From assembly GCA_026396065.1 (NCBI GenBank), contig JAPLXO010000001.1:1-44137 (forward strand): a stretch of 44,137 nucleotides of DNA, written 5' to 3'. This document shows positions 10,029 to 19,388 of the stretch, piece after piece. The notes beneath the pieces are model-generated. The model did not search any database and was not told where the DNA came from. It saw only the letters and a program-made list of their open reading frames with translations. The stretch's first letter is position 1; each line of letters begins with the position of its first letter. Origin of the DNA: Candidatus Nomurabacteria bacterium (GTDB lineage: Bacteria > Patescibacteriota > Minisyncoccia > Phycocordibacterales > UBA9973). Both the position numbers and the translations under genes were made by a program.

Positions 10029-10577
10029 ATGAATGAAGAAAAATTAAACAATTTAATAAATCAAATAAAAGATGAAAAGATGACATCGATTGAAAAAGCT
10101 TTGGTAAAAAACAAAGTGATGTCTTTTGTAAATAACAATCCAATACAAAAAACTACAAAAAAAATAAATTCTTCTAATTCATACTTTACACCTAAATATA
10201 TTTTAAAATTATTAGTTCTAACAATAGTGATATATAGTATTGTTTCTTTTATTTCAAATTTATTATTAAAAGAACAAACAACATCAGAAACAATAATTCA
10301 GACAGAACAAATAAAACCTGAAATACCTTTAGAAATACAAAATACAATAGTAACGGAAGACCCTATAAATACAATAAATATAGACACGACAAAACCAAAC
10401 GAAGAGATAATTATACCAATAGATACGAAAGCTATCCCAGACTATTCATCTAATAATTCAAATTCATCACCAACAGATTTAACACCGGAAGAACTGCTTC
10501 GTCTACGTAAAAACCAAACAGAAACAACACAAATAGATACTAATGCAATCCAAAAAATAACACCAAAAAATCCATAA
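10029..10577 (+). CDS. Single-pass membrane protein, putative anti-sigma factor partner
   Basis: Immediately downstream of the ECF sigma; one TM segment; start at MNEEKLNN (10029) preferred over 10005, which lies inside the sigma ORF. Confidence 0.55.
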   Translation: MNEEKLNNLINQIKDEKMTSIEKALVKNKVMSFVNNNPIQKTTKKINSSNSYFTPKYILKLLVLTIVIYSIVSFISNLLLKEQTTSETIIQTEQIKPEIPLEIQNTIVTEDPINTINIDTTKPNEEIIIPIDTKAIPDYSSNNSNSSPTDLTPEELLRLRKNQTETTQIDTNAIQKITPKNP

Positions 10578-11917
10578 GATTTAAGGGTACTATTGTTAGA
10601 ATTTATAGCAGAAGCAGAGAAATCCTCAGGATCAAGTGATGATATTTCTTTGTTCTCTAAAAAATCTGAGGGATTTATTTTACTTTCTAAAGTTTTTTTA
10701 ATTGCTATTTTCTGAGTAATTATTTTTGGAATTAAAGAATCTCCATAGTTAAAAACAACTTCATTTGTAGGAGATAATAATTTTAAATTATTTTTGTCAT
10801 TTACAGTAAAATTCGTAATTCTTGAAGATATTTTAACTGTCTTTTTTGTAGGAATAATAGTATTTTTAGAAAAATTAAAAGATTTATTATCAACAGAAAG
10901 AGACCATCCAGAAAGGTCAGCATCAAAATCAGAATTATTTGTAAGTTCAACAAAAAAATCTTTTTCATCACCAACAGATGAAATATAAATACTCGATGGT
11001 GCAATTTTTATATTTATTCTATCAGTAGCATCTGGAATATCAGAAAAATAATTTGGGTAATGTTCTAAAATAACATTGTAATCTCCTGGGTAAAAATAAG
11101 TATGAGTGAATTTTTCATTATTAGTTACCAGCACTTGCCTAGAATCTCCATCACCAAAATTCCATAAATACCTACCGTCAAAAATACTTTTTCCATTAGA
11201 ATAAAAAGTTTCTCCTTTAAAATTAATTGGAATATTCACAAAAGAATTATTTCGTACTGTGATTTTTGTTTTGACTATTGGTATTTCTAATACTTTTGGT
11301 TTTGTAATTACTGTTTGTTCTGTAGAAGATACAGCGTCATTATTGTCTCCATCAGTAGTGTCACCTCCAGAAGTATTATTTCCACCATTTGAATTATTTG
11401 GACAAGTAGAATTTACTGTTTTTGGAGTTTGAGATGATGAACACCAAGTAGTACCATCAAATTGTAAAGAATTTCCATCTGTTGGATTTGAAGAACAAGA
11501 ACCAACACAATCACTAGCATTTACACTACCCCATCCAATTTTACTTACTTCTTGATCATTTCCATTATATAAAACGATTGAATTATCATCAGCAAGACTA
11601 TACGAACTTGGCCATGAAATATCTGGCTGAACATTACCAGTATAACCGGGATCTTTTGCTAATAATAAATATCCATTAATAGATTTATCTTTAAAGTGAG
11701 TTGCTGATACAAGCGAATATTCTGCTCCAGAAGAAGTTTTACGTTTAATATACCAATCTGTTAAATCTTGATTTTGACTTGAATAAAGTTCTATAAATTC
11801 ATCATTTGTGTCTGACCCACCAATCTGCACTTCATTTATAATTACATTTGCAAAAGCAACCTGAAAAGACGATAGAAAGATAATACTAACCAAAACCAAA
11901 AGTATCTTTTTGTACAT
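10442..11917 (-). CDS. Surface protein with N-terminal lamin-tail-like (LTD) domain, PKD-like domain, and C-terminal TM anchor plus RRR
   Basis: Signal peptide; NVIINEVQIGGSDTNDEFIELYS (LTD); FNFGDGDS-type PKD motif (YLWNFGDGDSRQV); FFGVIFWIALVSICVVSVWFLRRR. Confidence 0.8.
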   Translation of the reverse strand: MYKKILLVLVSIIFLSSFQVAFANVIINEVQIGGSDTNDEFIELYSSQNQDLTDWYIKRKTSSGAEYSLVSATHFKDKSINGYLLLAKDPGYTGNVQPDISWPSSYSLADDNSIVLYNGNDQEVSKIGWGSVNASDCVGSCSSNPTDGNSLQFDGTTWCSSSQTPKTVNSTCPNNSNGGNNTSGGDTTDGDNNDAVSSTEQTVITKPKVLEIPIVKTKITVRNNSFVNIPINFKGETFYSNGKSIFDGRYLWNFGDGDSRQVLVTNNEKFTHTYFYPGDYNVILEHYPNYFSDIPDATDRINIKIAPSSIYISSVGDEKDFFVELTNNSDFDADLSGWSLSVDNKSFNFSKNTIIPTKKTVKISSRITNFTVNDKNNLKLLSPTNEVVFNYGDSLIPKIITQKIAIKKTLESKINPSDFLENKEISSLDPEDFSASAINSNNSTLKSYGFFGVIFWIALVSICVVSVWFLRRRSSSSGVKSVGDEFELLDE

Positions 11918-11964
11918 AATGATATTGTTTTAAAATATTAATGATATGTTATAATATTAACAAT

Positions 11965-12969
11965 ATGAATGAAAACATCAAGATAGATTTTTTAGGAATT
12001 GGGGATATTGTAATTGATGCTTTTATAAAGCTAAATGATGCCCATGAGCATAAGGGTTTAGACGGAGAACAAAGCGATGAATTATGTTTGCGTTTTGGAG
12101 ACAAAATACCTTATGAGTCTGTAGATGTACTCTATGCTGTAGGAAATAGCCCTAATGCAGCAGTATCTGCTTCAAGACTTGGTCTACGTACTGCATTATT
12201 ATCTACTATCGGTGATGATAGAAATGGTCAAGAATGCTTGGAAGTGCTTAAAAAAGAAAATATTATAACAGACTACATCAAGACTGATACTGCTAAAAAA
12301 ACAAATTACCATTATGTACTTTGGTATGGACCAGAAAGAACTATATTAATCAAGCATGAAGAATTTAATTATCATCTACCACCGATGCCAGAAATTGGAT
12401 GGATTTATCTTTCTTCTATGGCAGAAAATTCTCTTCCTTATCATTCTGAAATTATAGAATTTTTAAAAAATCACCCTGAAACAAAACTAGCTTTTCAACC
12501 AGGAACATTTCAAATTAAGCTCGGTACTGAAAAGTTAAAAGATATTTATTCTCGCACAGAAATATTTTTCTGTAATTTAGAAGAGGCTGAAAGAATTTTA
12601 AATATTCAAAATAAAGATATTAAAGTACTAGTAAAAGGTATCCACGACTTAGGACCAAAAATCGTAGCTATTAGTGATGGGCCAAATGGTGCTTATGCAT
12701 CAGATGGTACCGATATATATTTCATCCCAATGTATAATGATGGTAACGCTCCTTTTGAAAGAACAGGGGCTGGTGATGCATTTTCTTCTACATTTACTGT
12801 AGCTATTGCACATAATAAAAATATACAAGAAGCCTTGGCTTGGGGACCTATTAATTCAATGAATGTAGTAAAATATGTCGGCGCTCAAAAAGGATTACTT
12901 TCAAAGGATAAATTGGAAGAATATTTATCAAAAGCCACTGAAAATTATAAGGTACAAAAATTAGTTTAA
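11965..12969 (+). CDS. PfkB-family carbohydrate kinase
   Basis: DFLGIGDIVIDAFI; ERTGAGDAFSSTF; internal start 11965 (MNENIKIDF) preferred. Confidence 0.85.
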   Translation: MNENIKIDFLGIGDIVIDAFIKLNDAHEHKGLDGEQSDELCLRFGDKIPYESVDVLYAVGNSPNAAVSASRLGLRTALLSTIGDDRNGQECLEVLKKENIITDYIKTDTAKKTNYHYVLWYGPERTILIKHEEFNYHLPPMPEIGWIYLSSMAENSLPYHSEIIEFLKNHPETKLAFQPGTFQIKLGTEKLKDIYSRTEIFFCNLEEAERILNIQNKDIKVLVKGIHDLGPKIVAISDGPNGAYASDGTDIYFIPMYNDGNAPFERTGAGDAFSSTFTVAIAHNKNIQEALAWGPINSMNVVKYVGAQKGLLSKDKLEEYLSKATENYKVQKLV

Positions 12970-12986
12970 TAATAAAATAAAAATAT

Positions 12987-13238
12987 ATGGAAAATATAAA
13001 AATAGATGGAATGGAAGAAGGTTTACCACCAATACAAGGTGATGTAAATATCATACTGGAAAATATAATTAAAACAGTTGAGGGAGAAATTTTAGAAAAC
13101 AAGGCATTGGAAAATAAAAACGGAATAGAAAATTCTATACAAAAATTAAATAGATTAAAAAATGAATTAAACAAAATATATAAAAAACAAGGGATCGAAG
13201 AAAAAAGAGATGAAATAATAAAAAAAAAGATGAAATAA
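12987..13238 (+). CDS. Small hypothetical protein
   Basis: ORF track, follows the kinase. Confidence 0.45.
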   Translation: MENIKIDGMEEGLPPIQGDVNIILENIIKTVEGEILENKALENKNGIENSIQKLNRLKNELNKIYKKQGIEEKRDEIIKKKMK

Positions 13239-13257
13239 ATACTTTTATAGAATCAAA

Positions 13258-14268
13258 TTAAACTTTTCTTTTCAATACTTTCCTCACTGCTTCTTTTATA
13301 GATTCTTTACCCATACCATAATGCTCTGTGAGTTCATCTTGAGTTCCTGATTGACCAAAACTATCATGAACACCGATAAATTCTACTGGTGTTGGACAAT
13401 TTTGTGCGAGCACTTCTGCAACAGCAGATCCCATTCCTCCTGCTATTTGATGTTCTTCAACGGTGACTATTGCACGACACTCTTTTGCGAGAGTAATAAT
13501 TGCTTCAATATCTATCGGCTTGATAGTTGCTAAATTCATAACTTTTATTTTTATTCCTTCGCCATTATTCTCACTTGCAAGTTCTTTTGCAACCATTATC
13601 GCACGATATAAAAGTGCACCAGTTGCAATGATTCCGACTTGTGCGAGTCCCATATCAGGCATCCAATATATTTCTGACTTCCCTATTTTAAAAGGAGTTT
13701 CTTCTGTAGTAATTATCGGTGTTTTCTCACGAGCGAGGCGTAGATATGTAGGTGTTTTTGTTTTAGCAATTTGTATAGTCGCACGTTTTGCTTCAAGTGC
13801 ATCACAAGGAGAAATTACATCGAGGTTTGGAATAACGCGAGTAATAGCAATATCTTCTATCGCTTGGTGTGTACCTCCATCTGGACCGACAGAAATACCA
13901 GCATGACTACCGATGATTTTCACAGGACGATCGTTGTAACAAATACTTGTGCGAATTGGCTCCCAATTTCTCCCAGGTGAAAACATTGCATAGCTAGACA
14001 TAAAAGAAATTTTTCCCATTGCCGCCATACCACTAGATACGGTCGCTAGATTTTGTTCTGCTACGCCGACTTGCACAAAACGTTCAGGAAATTTTTCTTT
14101 AAATAAATGCATTTGTGTACTCTCAGTAAGATCAGCACAAAGAGCAACGACATTTTTATCCGCTTCTCCAGCAATCACTAAACCAAGACCGAATCCTTTT
14201 CTAATAGGAACTTGTTCAACATCTTCGTTAAAAATTTTTGTATTAAGTTTTAATTGTGGGTTTAACAT
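13258..14268 (-). CDS. Transketolase C-terminal subunit (split transketolase)
   Basis: GVAEQNLATVSSGMAAMGKI, PSGPDGGTHQAIEDIA-like segment, VTVEEHQIAGGMGSAV. Confidence 0.9.
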   Translation of the reverse strand: MLNPQLKLNTKIFNEDVEQVPIRKGFGLGLVIAGEADKNVVALCADLTESTQMHLFKEKFPERFVQVGVAEQNLATVSSGMAAMGKISFMSSYAMFSPGRNWEPIRTSICYNDRPVKIIGSHAGISVGPDGGTHQAIEDIAITRVIPNLDVISPCDALEAKRATIQIAKTKTPTYLRLAREKTPIITTEETPFKIGKSEIYWMPDMGLAQVGIIATGALLYRAIMVAKELASENNGEGIKIKVMNLATIKPIDIEAIITLAKECRAIVTVEEHQIAGGMGSAVAEVLAQNCPTPVEFIGVHDSFGQSGTQDELTEHYGMGKESIKEAVRKVLKRKV

Positions 14269-14281
14269 TTTTTTGTATTCT

Positions 14282-14315
14282 CCCTCTCCTTAATGAGGAG
14301 AGGGTTGGGGTGAGG
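14282..14315. repeat. Palindromic CCCTCTCCT-TAATG-AGGAGAGGG plus TTGGGGTGAGG tail, REP-like element
   Basis: Perfect 9-bp stem with the GGGTTGGGGTGAGG tail, between the transketolase subunit genes. Confidence 0.65.
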
Positions 14316-14326
14316 TTCTTTTAATT

Positions 14327-15220
14327 TTATTGATGTTCACTAACTATTTGCCCACCAAGAGTGCGAAGTTCTGCTAATACTACAGCACCTTGTTCGGCTT
14401 TTTTAATTTTGTCTTCTGGACCTGATCCAGGTGGATTTCCATGCCAACGATAATCTCTCTCAAATTCTTTTACTCCTTTTCCAGGAATTGTGTGTGCAAT
14501 TATTACAGTCGGCTTTTCATATATAGCCTGAGCTTGTTCTACGGCTTCATTTAAAGCTTGAAAGTCATGACCGGAAACTTCTATCACATGCCAATTAAAA
14601 GCTCGCCATTTGTCAGCGAGAGATTCCAAAGGCATCACGTCTTCTGTATATCCTTCGATTTGAATATTATTTCTATCTACAATAGCAATTAAATTCCTTA
14701 ATTTATTTTTTCCTGCGAGCATTACAGCCTCCCAGTTTGCTCCTTCATCGAGTTCTCCATCACCAAGGAAACAATAGATATACCTTTCAATATTTGCCCC
14801 ATTGTCCATCCTGTCAGCGAGAGCCATACCGACAGCCTGCCCGAGACCGAGGCCGAGTGGACCTGAAGAAGTTTCTACATATGGTAAATATTCACGGTGT
14901 GGATGACCTTGTAAACGTGTGCCAAATTTTCTTAAAGTTTTAAGTTCTTCAACTCCGAAATATCCTGCGTGAGCCATCGTCGCATAAAGTACCGGACAAA
15001 TGTGACCATTTGAAAGGACTAATCTGTCACGTTCTGGCCAAGATGGATTCTTTGAATCGTGACGCAAGATATGAAAATAAAAAAGTGTAAAAACATCTGC
15101 CATGCCGAGCGGGCCGGCAGTGTGTCCCGACTTCGCTTCGATCAATGATTCAATAATAGATATGCGAATATCATTCGCCTTTTTTTCTAAATCAAATATT
15201 TTAGATTGTGTAAGATACAT
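14327..15220 (-). CDS. Transketolase N-terminal subunit (thiamine-diphosphate binding)
   Basis: SGHTAGPLGMADVFTLFYFH; FLGDGELDEGANWEA. Confidence 0.92.
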   Translation of the reverse strand: MYLTQSKIFDLEKKANDIRISIIESLIEAKSGHTAGPLGMADVFTLFYFHILRHDSKNPSWPERDRLVLSNGHICPVLYATMAHAGYFGVEELKTLRKFGTRLQGHPHREYLPYVETSSGPLGLGLGQAVGMALADRMDNGANIERYIYCFLGDGELDEGANWEAVMLAGKNKLRNLIAIVDRNNIQIEGYTEDVMPLESLADKWRAFNWHVIEVSGHDFQALNEAVEQAQAIYEKPTVIIAHTIPGKGVKEFERDYRWHGNPPGSGPEDKIKKAEQGAVVLAELRTLGGQIVSEHQ

Positions 15221-15227
15221 ATTTTAA

Positions 15228-15941
15228 TTATATCAAATTCTCAAACATCTCAACAGTACCAATAATGTCACTGGTTTTAAAAATAGCGGAGCCGATCACT
15301 AGGCGATCAGCGCACGCGTTTACTAACGCGGGCGCTGTATCTGTATTCACAGATCCATCAACACTAATGACAAGTTCTGGAAACTTTTCTTTTAAATTTT
15401 TTATTTGTTCTAAAACTCTTTCATCAAAATCTTGTCCTTGAAAACCAACGTTTTCAATACCCATACATTGTACAAAATCAATATGTGGAACAATGGGGAA
15501 AATATTTTCTATTGGTGTGGTAGTTTTTATTGCGACACCTATTTGTATAGTCTCTCTTATATATAAATCTATTCCCTCTAAAAAATCTTGAAAAGCATTC
15601 AAATCTCTTTGTGCTTCAAGATGAAATATTACTCTTTTAGGTCCAAACCTAGTATAAAAATCAAAATTCTCAACCGCATCACAAACCATTAAATCAAATT
15701 CAAAATCAATGTCTTCCCAAAATGGCAAGCCTTCTTGTTCATTTAAAATTGCTTGAGCATGATAATCAAGTTCACTTATTTCTCTATCTGCTCCAGTCGA
15801 GCGGAATGGCCAAGTATAATTTTGTACATATACGCCATCAGCAATATCTATTTGCACAAGCGGAACAACTCCACGCACAAGTGCAATTTTATTTTTTAAA
15901 TCATCATAACTCTTTGTAAGTATTGTAGGTATTACTTCCAT
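15228..15941 (-). CDS. Ribulose-phosphate 3-epimerase-like protein
   Basis: VQIDIADGVYVQN; VISVDGSVNTDTAPALVNACADRLVIGSAIF. Confidence 0.8.
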   Translation of the reverse strand: MEVIPTILTKSYDDLKNKIALVRGVVPLVQIDIADGVYVQNYTWPFRSTGADREISELDYHAQAILNEQEGLPFWEDIDFEFDLMVCDAVENFDFYTRFGPKRVIFHLEAQRDLNAFQDFLEGIDLYIRETIQIGVAIKTTTPIENIFPIVPHIDFVQCMGIENVGFQGQDFDERVLEQIKNLKEKFPELVISVDGSVNTDTAPALVNACADRLVIGSAIFKTSDIIGTVEMFENLI

Positions 15942-15949
15942 AATTAAAA

Positions 15950-16402
15950 CTATTTATCAGTATCTAACTTTTCTATTCTCCTAATATGTCTTTCATCACC
16001 GGAAAATTTTGTATTTAGAAAAAGCTCTATTGCGAATTTTATTTCATCTTCAGTAGCAAAACGAACTCCAATAGAAATAATATTTGCATCATTATGTTCG
16101 CGACATACTTTTACAATATCTAGATTGCTTCCATAATATTCACAAGCTCTTACACCATCAATTCTATTTGCATCCATAGCTTCACCTTCTCCTGAACCAC
16201 CAAGAATAATCCCAAAACTCCCCTTTTCTTTAGCTACAGCTTCTGCTACTGGACGAATAAAATCTGGATAATCATCATCTTTATTAAGACTAAAAGCCCC
16301 TTTATCTATGACTTCATAATCCAAACCTAAACCACTTAAATATTCTTTAAGTTTTTCTTTTAATTCATATCCTGCATGATCTGAGCCAATGTAGATTTTC
16401 AT
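15950..16402 (-). CDS. rpiB: Ribose-5-phosphate isomerase B (RpiB/LacA/LacB)
   Basis: MKIYIGSDHAGYELKEKL; GSGEGEAMDANRIDGVRA. Confidence 0.92.
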   Translation of the reverse strand: MKIYIGSDHAGYELKEKLKEYLSGLGLDYEVIDKGAFSLNKDDDYPDFIRPVAEAVAKEKGSFGIILGGSGEGEAMDANRIDGVRACEYYGSNLDIVKVCREHNDANIISIGVRFATEDEIKFAIELFLNTKFSGDERHIRRIEKLDTDK

Positions 16403-16407
16403 AAATA

Positions 16408-16608
16408 TTATGCAGCTTCTTGTTCTTCAAATTCTACACCCATTGCTTTTAATTCACCTCTCAATTTATCTATTTCGTTTTGAACTTGATCTTTTTCTTC
16501 TCCAGATAAACCAAGAACTTCTAATTCTAATCTTCCTAATTTATCAAATTTCATTTCTTTGTCTGACAATCTTGTGACTGAGCCTCCTTCATAATGTTCT
16601 ATATTCAT
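16408..16608 (-). CDS. Small hypothetical protein between rpiB and gap
   Basis: ORF track, co-directional, 66 aa. Confidence 0.5.
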   Translation of the reverse strand: MNIEHYEGGSVTRLSDKEMKFDKLGRLELEVLGLSGEEKDQVQNEIDKLRGELKAMGVEFEEQEAA

Positions 16609-16622
16609 AAAATTATATTTAA

Positions 16623-17654
16623 TTAATTATTAATTTTTAAACCTGTTTTAATTACATGCTCGACCAATGTATGTGTATACCCCATTTCGTTATCATACCA
16701 ACCCATAACTTTTACGAGATTTCCACCTACGACACGAGTAAGGTCAAGCTGGGCAATAGATGCATGTGATTCTCCTAAAATATCTGATGACACAAGGGCT
16801 TCTTCTGTAACTGAAAAAATTCTGCTCCATTTTGGATCCATCGCTGCTTTTTTCAAAATATCATTTACTTCTTGTGCAGTAGTTGGTTTTTTAGAAATAA
16901 AAGTAATATCCACAATACTTCCTGCTGGTACTGGAACACGCATTGAAATACCATCAAAAAGATTTGTTAATTCTGGAAATGCTTTTGTCACAGCAATCGC
17001 GGCTCCCGTAGAAGCTGGTACAATGTTTTGTGCAGCAGCACGACCTTCACGGAAATCTTTTTTGTTTGGACCATCAACGATACTTTGTGAAGCAGTATAT
17101 CCATGTACAGTGTTCAAAACTGCTTTTTCGATACCGAGTACCTCGTGAAGAATTGCAATAAGTGGACTTGCTGCATTTGTAGTACAAGATGCATTTGAAG
17201 TCACAGCACAAGTTCCGAATTTATCTTCATTTACGCCGAGCAAAATAGTTTCTCCTTGAACACTTCCGTCGCCTTCCTTGGCTGGAGCAGAGATAACTAC
17301 TTTTTTCGCACCGGCTTTCACGTGAGCATTCGCTTTATCAAAAGTTACAAAGAGACCTGTTGATTCTACAACTACATCCACAGCCATCGCACCCCAAGGC
17401 AAGTTTGCTGGATCTTTTTCTGCGAGAACTTTTACTACTTTTCCATCGATAACGAGTTCTTGACCATTTGCTTTTACATCATGATTCCAAGTTCTGTATA
17501 CTGTGTCGTGTTTCAAAAGGTATGCGAGATTTGCAACATCTCCCAAGTCATTTACTGCTACTATTTCGATCTCTGGTCTCTCCCATGCAATCTTTAAAAA
17601 AGCTCTACCTATTCTCCCAAAACCGTTTATTCCTACTTTAATTGTATTTGCCAT
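16623..17654 (-). CDS. gap: Type I glyceraldehyde-3-phosphate dehydrogenase
   Basis: KVGINGFGRIGRAFLK; SNASCTTNAASPLI; WYDNEMGYTHTLVEHV. Confidence 0.96.
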   Translation of the reverse strand: MANTIKVGINGFGRIGRAFLKIAWERPEIEIVAVNDLGDVANLAYLLKHDTVYRTWNHDVKANGQELVIDGKVVKVLAEKDPANLPWGAMAVDVVVESTGLFVTFDKANAHVKAGAKKVVISAPAKEGDGSVQGETILLGVNEDKFGTCAVTSNASCTTNAASPLIAILHEVLGIEKAVLNTVHGYTASQSIVDGPNKKDFREGRAAAQNIVPASTGAAIAVTKAFPELTNLFDGISMRVPVPAGSIVDITFISKKPTTAQEVNDILKKAAMDPKWSRIFSVTEEALVSSDILGESHASIAQLDLTRVVGGNLVKVMGWYDNEMGYTHTLVEHVIKTGLKINN

Positions 17655-17711
17655 AAATATGATTATTCTTTATAAATTTTAATAATTCTATTATATCAAA
17701 TTTATGCTAAA

Positions 17712-18416
17712 ATGAAAAATATGAAAATCCATAGATTTATAGACAATTTTGACTTGAGTGGAAATGAAATTGAAATCACTGGCGAAATTGCGCATCAGAT
17801 GGCGAAGGTATTGAAACTTGAAATTGGCGAACAAGTGGAACTTTGTGATGGAAAAGGCACGAATGCACAAGGTAAAATTAAAACACTCAGTAAAAATTCA
17901 ACAATAGTTGAAATAGAAAAAATTTCAAAAGAACCCCACGCACAAAAAAGTGTCTCACTTTTTTGTGCAGTATTGAAAAAAGAAAACTTTGAGCTTGTAG
18001 TTCAAAAAGCAACAGAGTGCGGAGTAGACAAGATAATCCCTATCATCACCACTCGTACAATAAAAATGGGACTAAATATGGAGCGCTTACAAAAAATAGC
18101 TCGTGAAGCCTGTGAACAATCCCAACGAAGTATTTTGCCGGAAGTTCTAGAACCAATGAGTTTTGAAGAAAGTTTCGAAATAGCAAAGCTAAACAACATA
18201 AATATTATATTCGACGCTTCCGGTGAAGATTTGTTAGAAAAAATAACTAATAATAAAAACTCTTCAGGAATTTGGATCGGTCCTGAAGGTGGATGGACAC
18301 CTGAAGAAATAAAAAAAACCGAGGAAAATAATTTTAAAAAATTATCTCTCGGCAAAAATATTCTACGAGCTGAAACAGCTGCAATCATCGCAACATACTT
18401 AATTTCACAAAAATAA
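17712..18416 (+). CDS. rsmE: 16S rRNA (uracil(1498)-N(3))-methyltransferase
   Basis: HRFIDNFDLSGNEIEITGEIAHQMAKVLKL; IGPEGGWTPEEI; SLGKNILRAETAAI. Confidence 0.92.
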   Translation: MKNMKIHRFIDNFDLSGNEIEITGEIAHQMAKVLKLEIGEQVELCDGKGTNAQGKIKTLSKNSTIVEIEKISKEPHAQKSVSLFCAVLKKENFELVVQKATECGVDKIIPIITTRTIKMGLNMERLQKIAREACEQSQRSILPEVLEPMSFEESFEIAKLNNINIIFDASGEDLLEKITNNKNSSGIWIGPEGGWTPEEIKKTEENNFKKLSLGKNILRAETAAIIATYLISQK

Positions 18417-18421
18417 AAAAC

Positions 18422-18459
18422 AAAAACGTTAAAAGAAAATCAATTCTTTTAACGTTTTT
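18422..18459. terminator. Intrinsic terminator after rsmE
   Basis: Perfect 14-bp stem AAAAACGTTAAAAG/CTTTTAACGTTTTT. Confidence 0.8.
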
Positions 18460-18485
18460 AAATGTACGTATCTATCTTATCTAAT

Positions 18486-19166
18486 CTAATCTTTTTTATT
18501 TTGATTGATAAGAAATGTTAAGCTTGCTCTGCCTAACACAGTCATACCATCACTGGCAAAACCTTGGGCAGCAGATCCTAAATACAGATATGTTGCTGAG
18601 ACGGATATTATCGCTTTACCAGCAATATTATATCCACCATCAAGGGTGAGGCTTCCAACAAAACAGGTTTTTAAAACCCTTTCTTGGTTAGCTTTTGTCT
18701 GCTCTGTAAAAGCAGCACCTAAACCGATAGAAACTCCTCCACAAATACCTCCCGTTTTTTTTCCAGCGTAAACACCAAAATTTCCTGTTAATAATGACGT
18801 ATTGTAAAACGTCTTTTTGTAATAGCTATACCCAGGGTGGGTAGAGTCTACTGCGGAAACAGTAACAAGTGATGAATCTGTTGTAGCGGGACTAAACGGA
18901 ACACCAATCATCATTTCTATCCCAAGTGAAAGTGGAGGTTTTGCTGGTCTCCAACCAAACTGTAGATGTAAAGTGACATCATTTTTCTTCATCACTTCTT
19001 CTTTGTTCGCATTTAGTGCTTTTCCAATACCTGCAATTACAAAAAATTTATTTTTTCCTTCAGAATCTGATGCTGATGCTTCTTCATCCTCTTGTGCCAT
19101 AAGCCCTGGCGCGGTTGTTAGGAGTAGAATTGTAGCTAGTCCAAACATTGTAAAACTTTTTTTCAT
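18486..19166 (-). CDS. Secreted protein, possibly outer-membrane beta-barrel-like
   Basis: Signal peptide ending GLMAQ; alternating glycine/aromatic strands; polar C-terminus; no family recognised. Confidence 0.5.
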   Translation of the reverse strand: MKKSFTMFGLATILLLTTAPGLMAQEDEEASASDSEGKNKFFVIAGIGKALNANKEEVMKKNDVTLHLQFGWRPAKPPLSLGIEMMIGVPFSPATTDSSLVTVSAVDSTHPGYSYYKKTFYNTSLLTGNFGVYAGKKTGGICGGVSIGLGAAFTEQTKANQERVLKTCFVGSLTLDGGYNIAGKAIISVSATYLYLGSAAQGFASDGMTVLGRASLTFLINQNKKD

Positions 19167-19201
19167 TTTTCTTTTTTTATTTGTTGATTACTACTTTTTT
19201 A

Positions 19202-19314
19202 TTGTTATACCTTTCCAAAGGTCAAAAAACCGCTAGAAAGGTATAACAACTCAACAAAATCTATTTTCAAAGAGAACTTACTACTTATATTACATGTTTA
19301 AAATAAAAAGTCAA
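19202..19314 (-). promoter_or_regulatory. Leader: TTGACT-N16-TAATAT, boxA-like CTCTTTGAAAA, 14-bp hairpin
   Basis: agtcaa 19309-19314; atatta 19287-19292; ttttcaaagag 19264-19274; stem 19202-19215/19236-19249. Confidence 0.65.
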
Positions 19315-19388
19315 CTCTTTTCAATATAGAAATCTGTGTCATTTATATGAGTCGAAAAACTATAAATATGCTATTATAAAAATACAAA

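Noticed and set aside
13258-15220. Transketolase split as a frameshift or pseudogene
   Set aside because: Two-subunit transketolases are an established arrangement, and both ORFs have intact ends and motifs.
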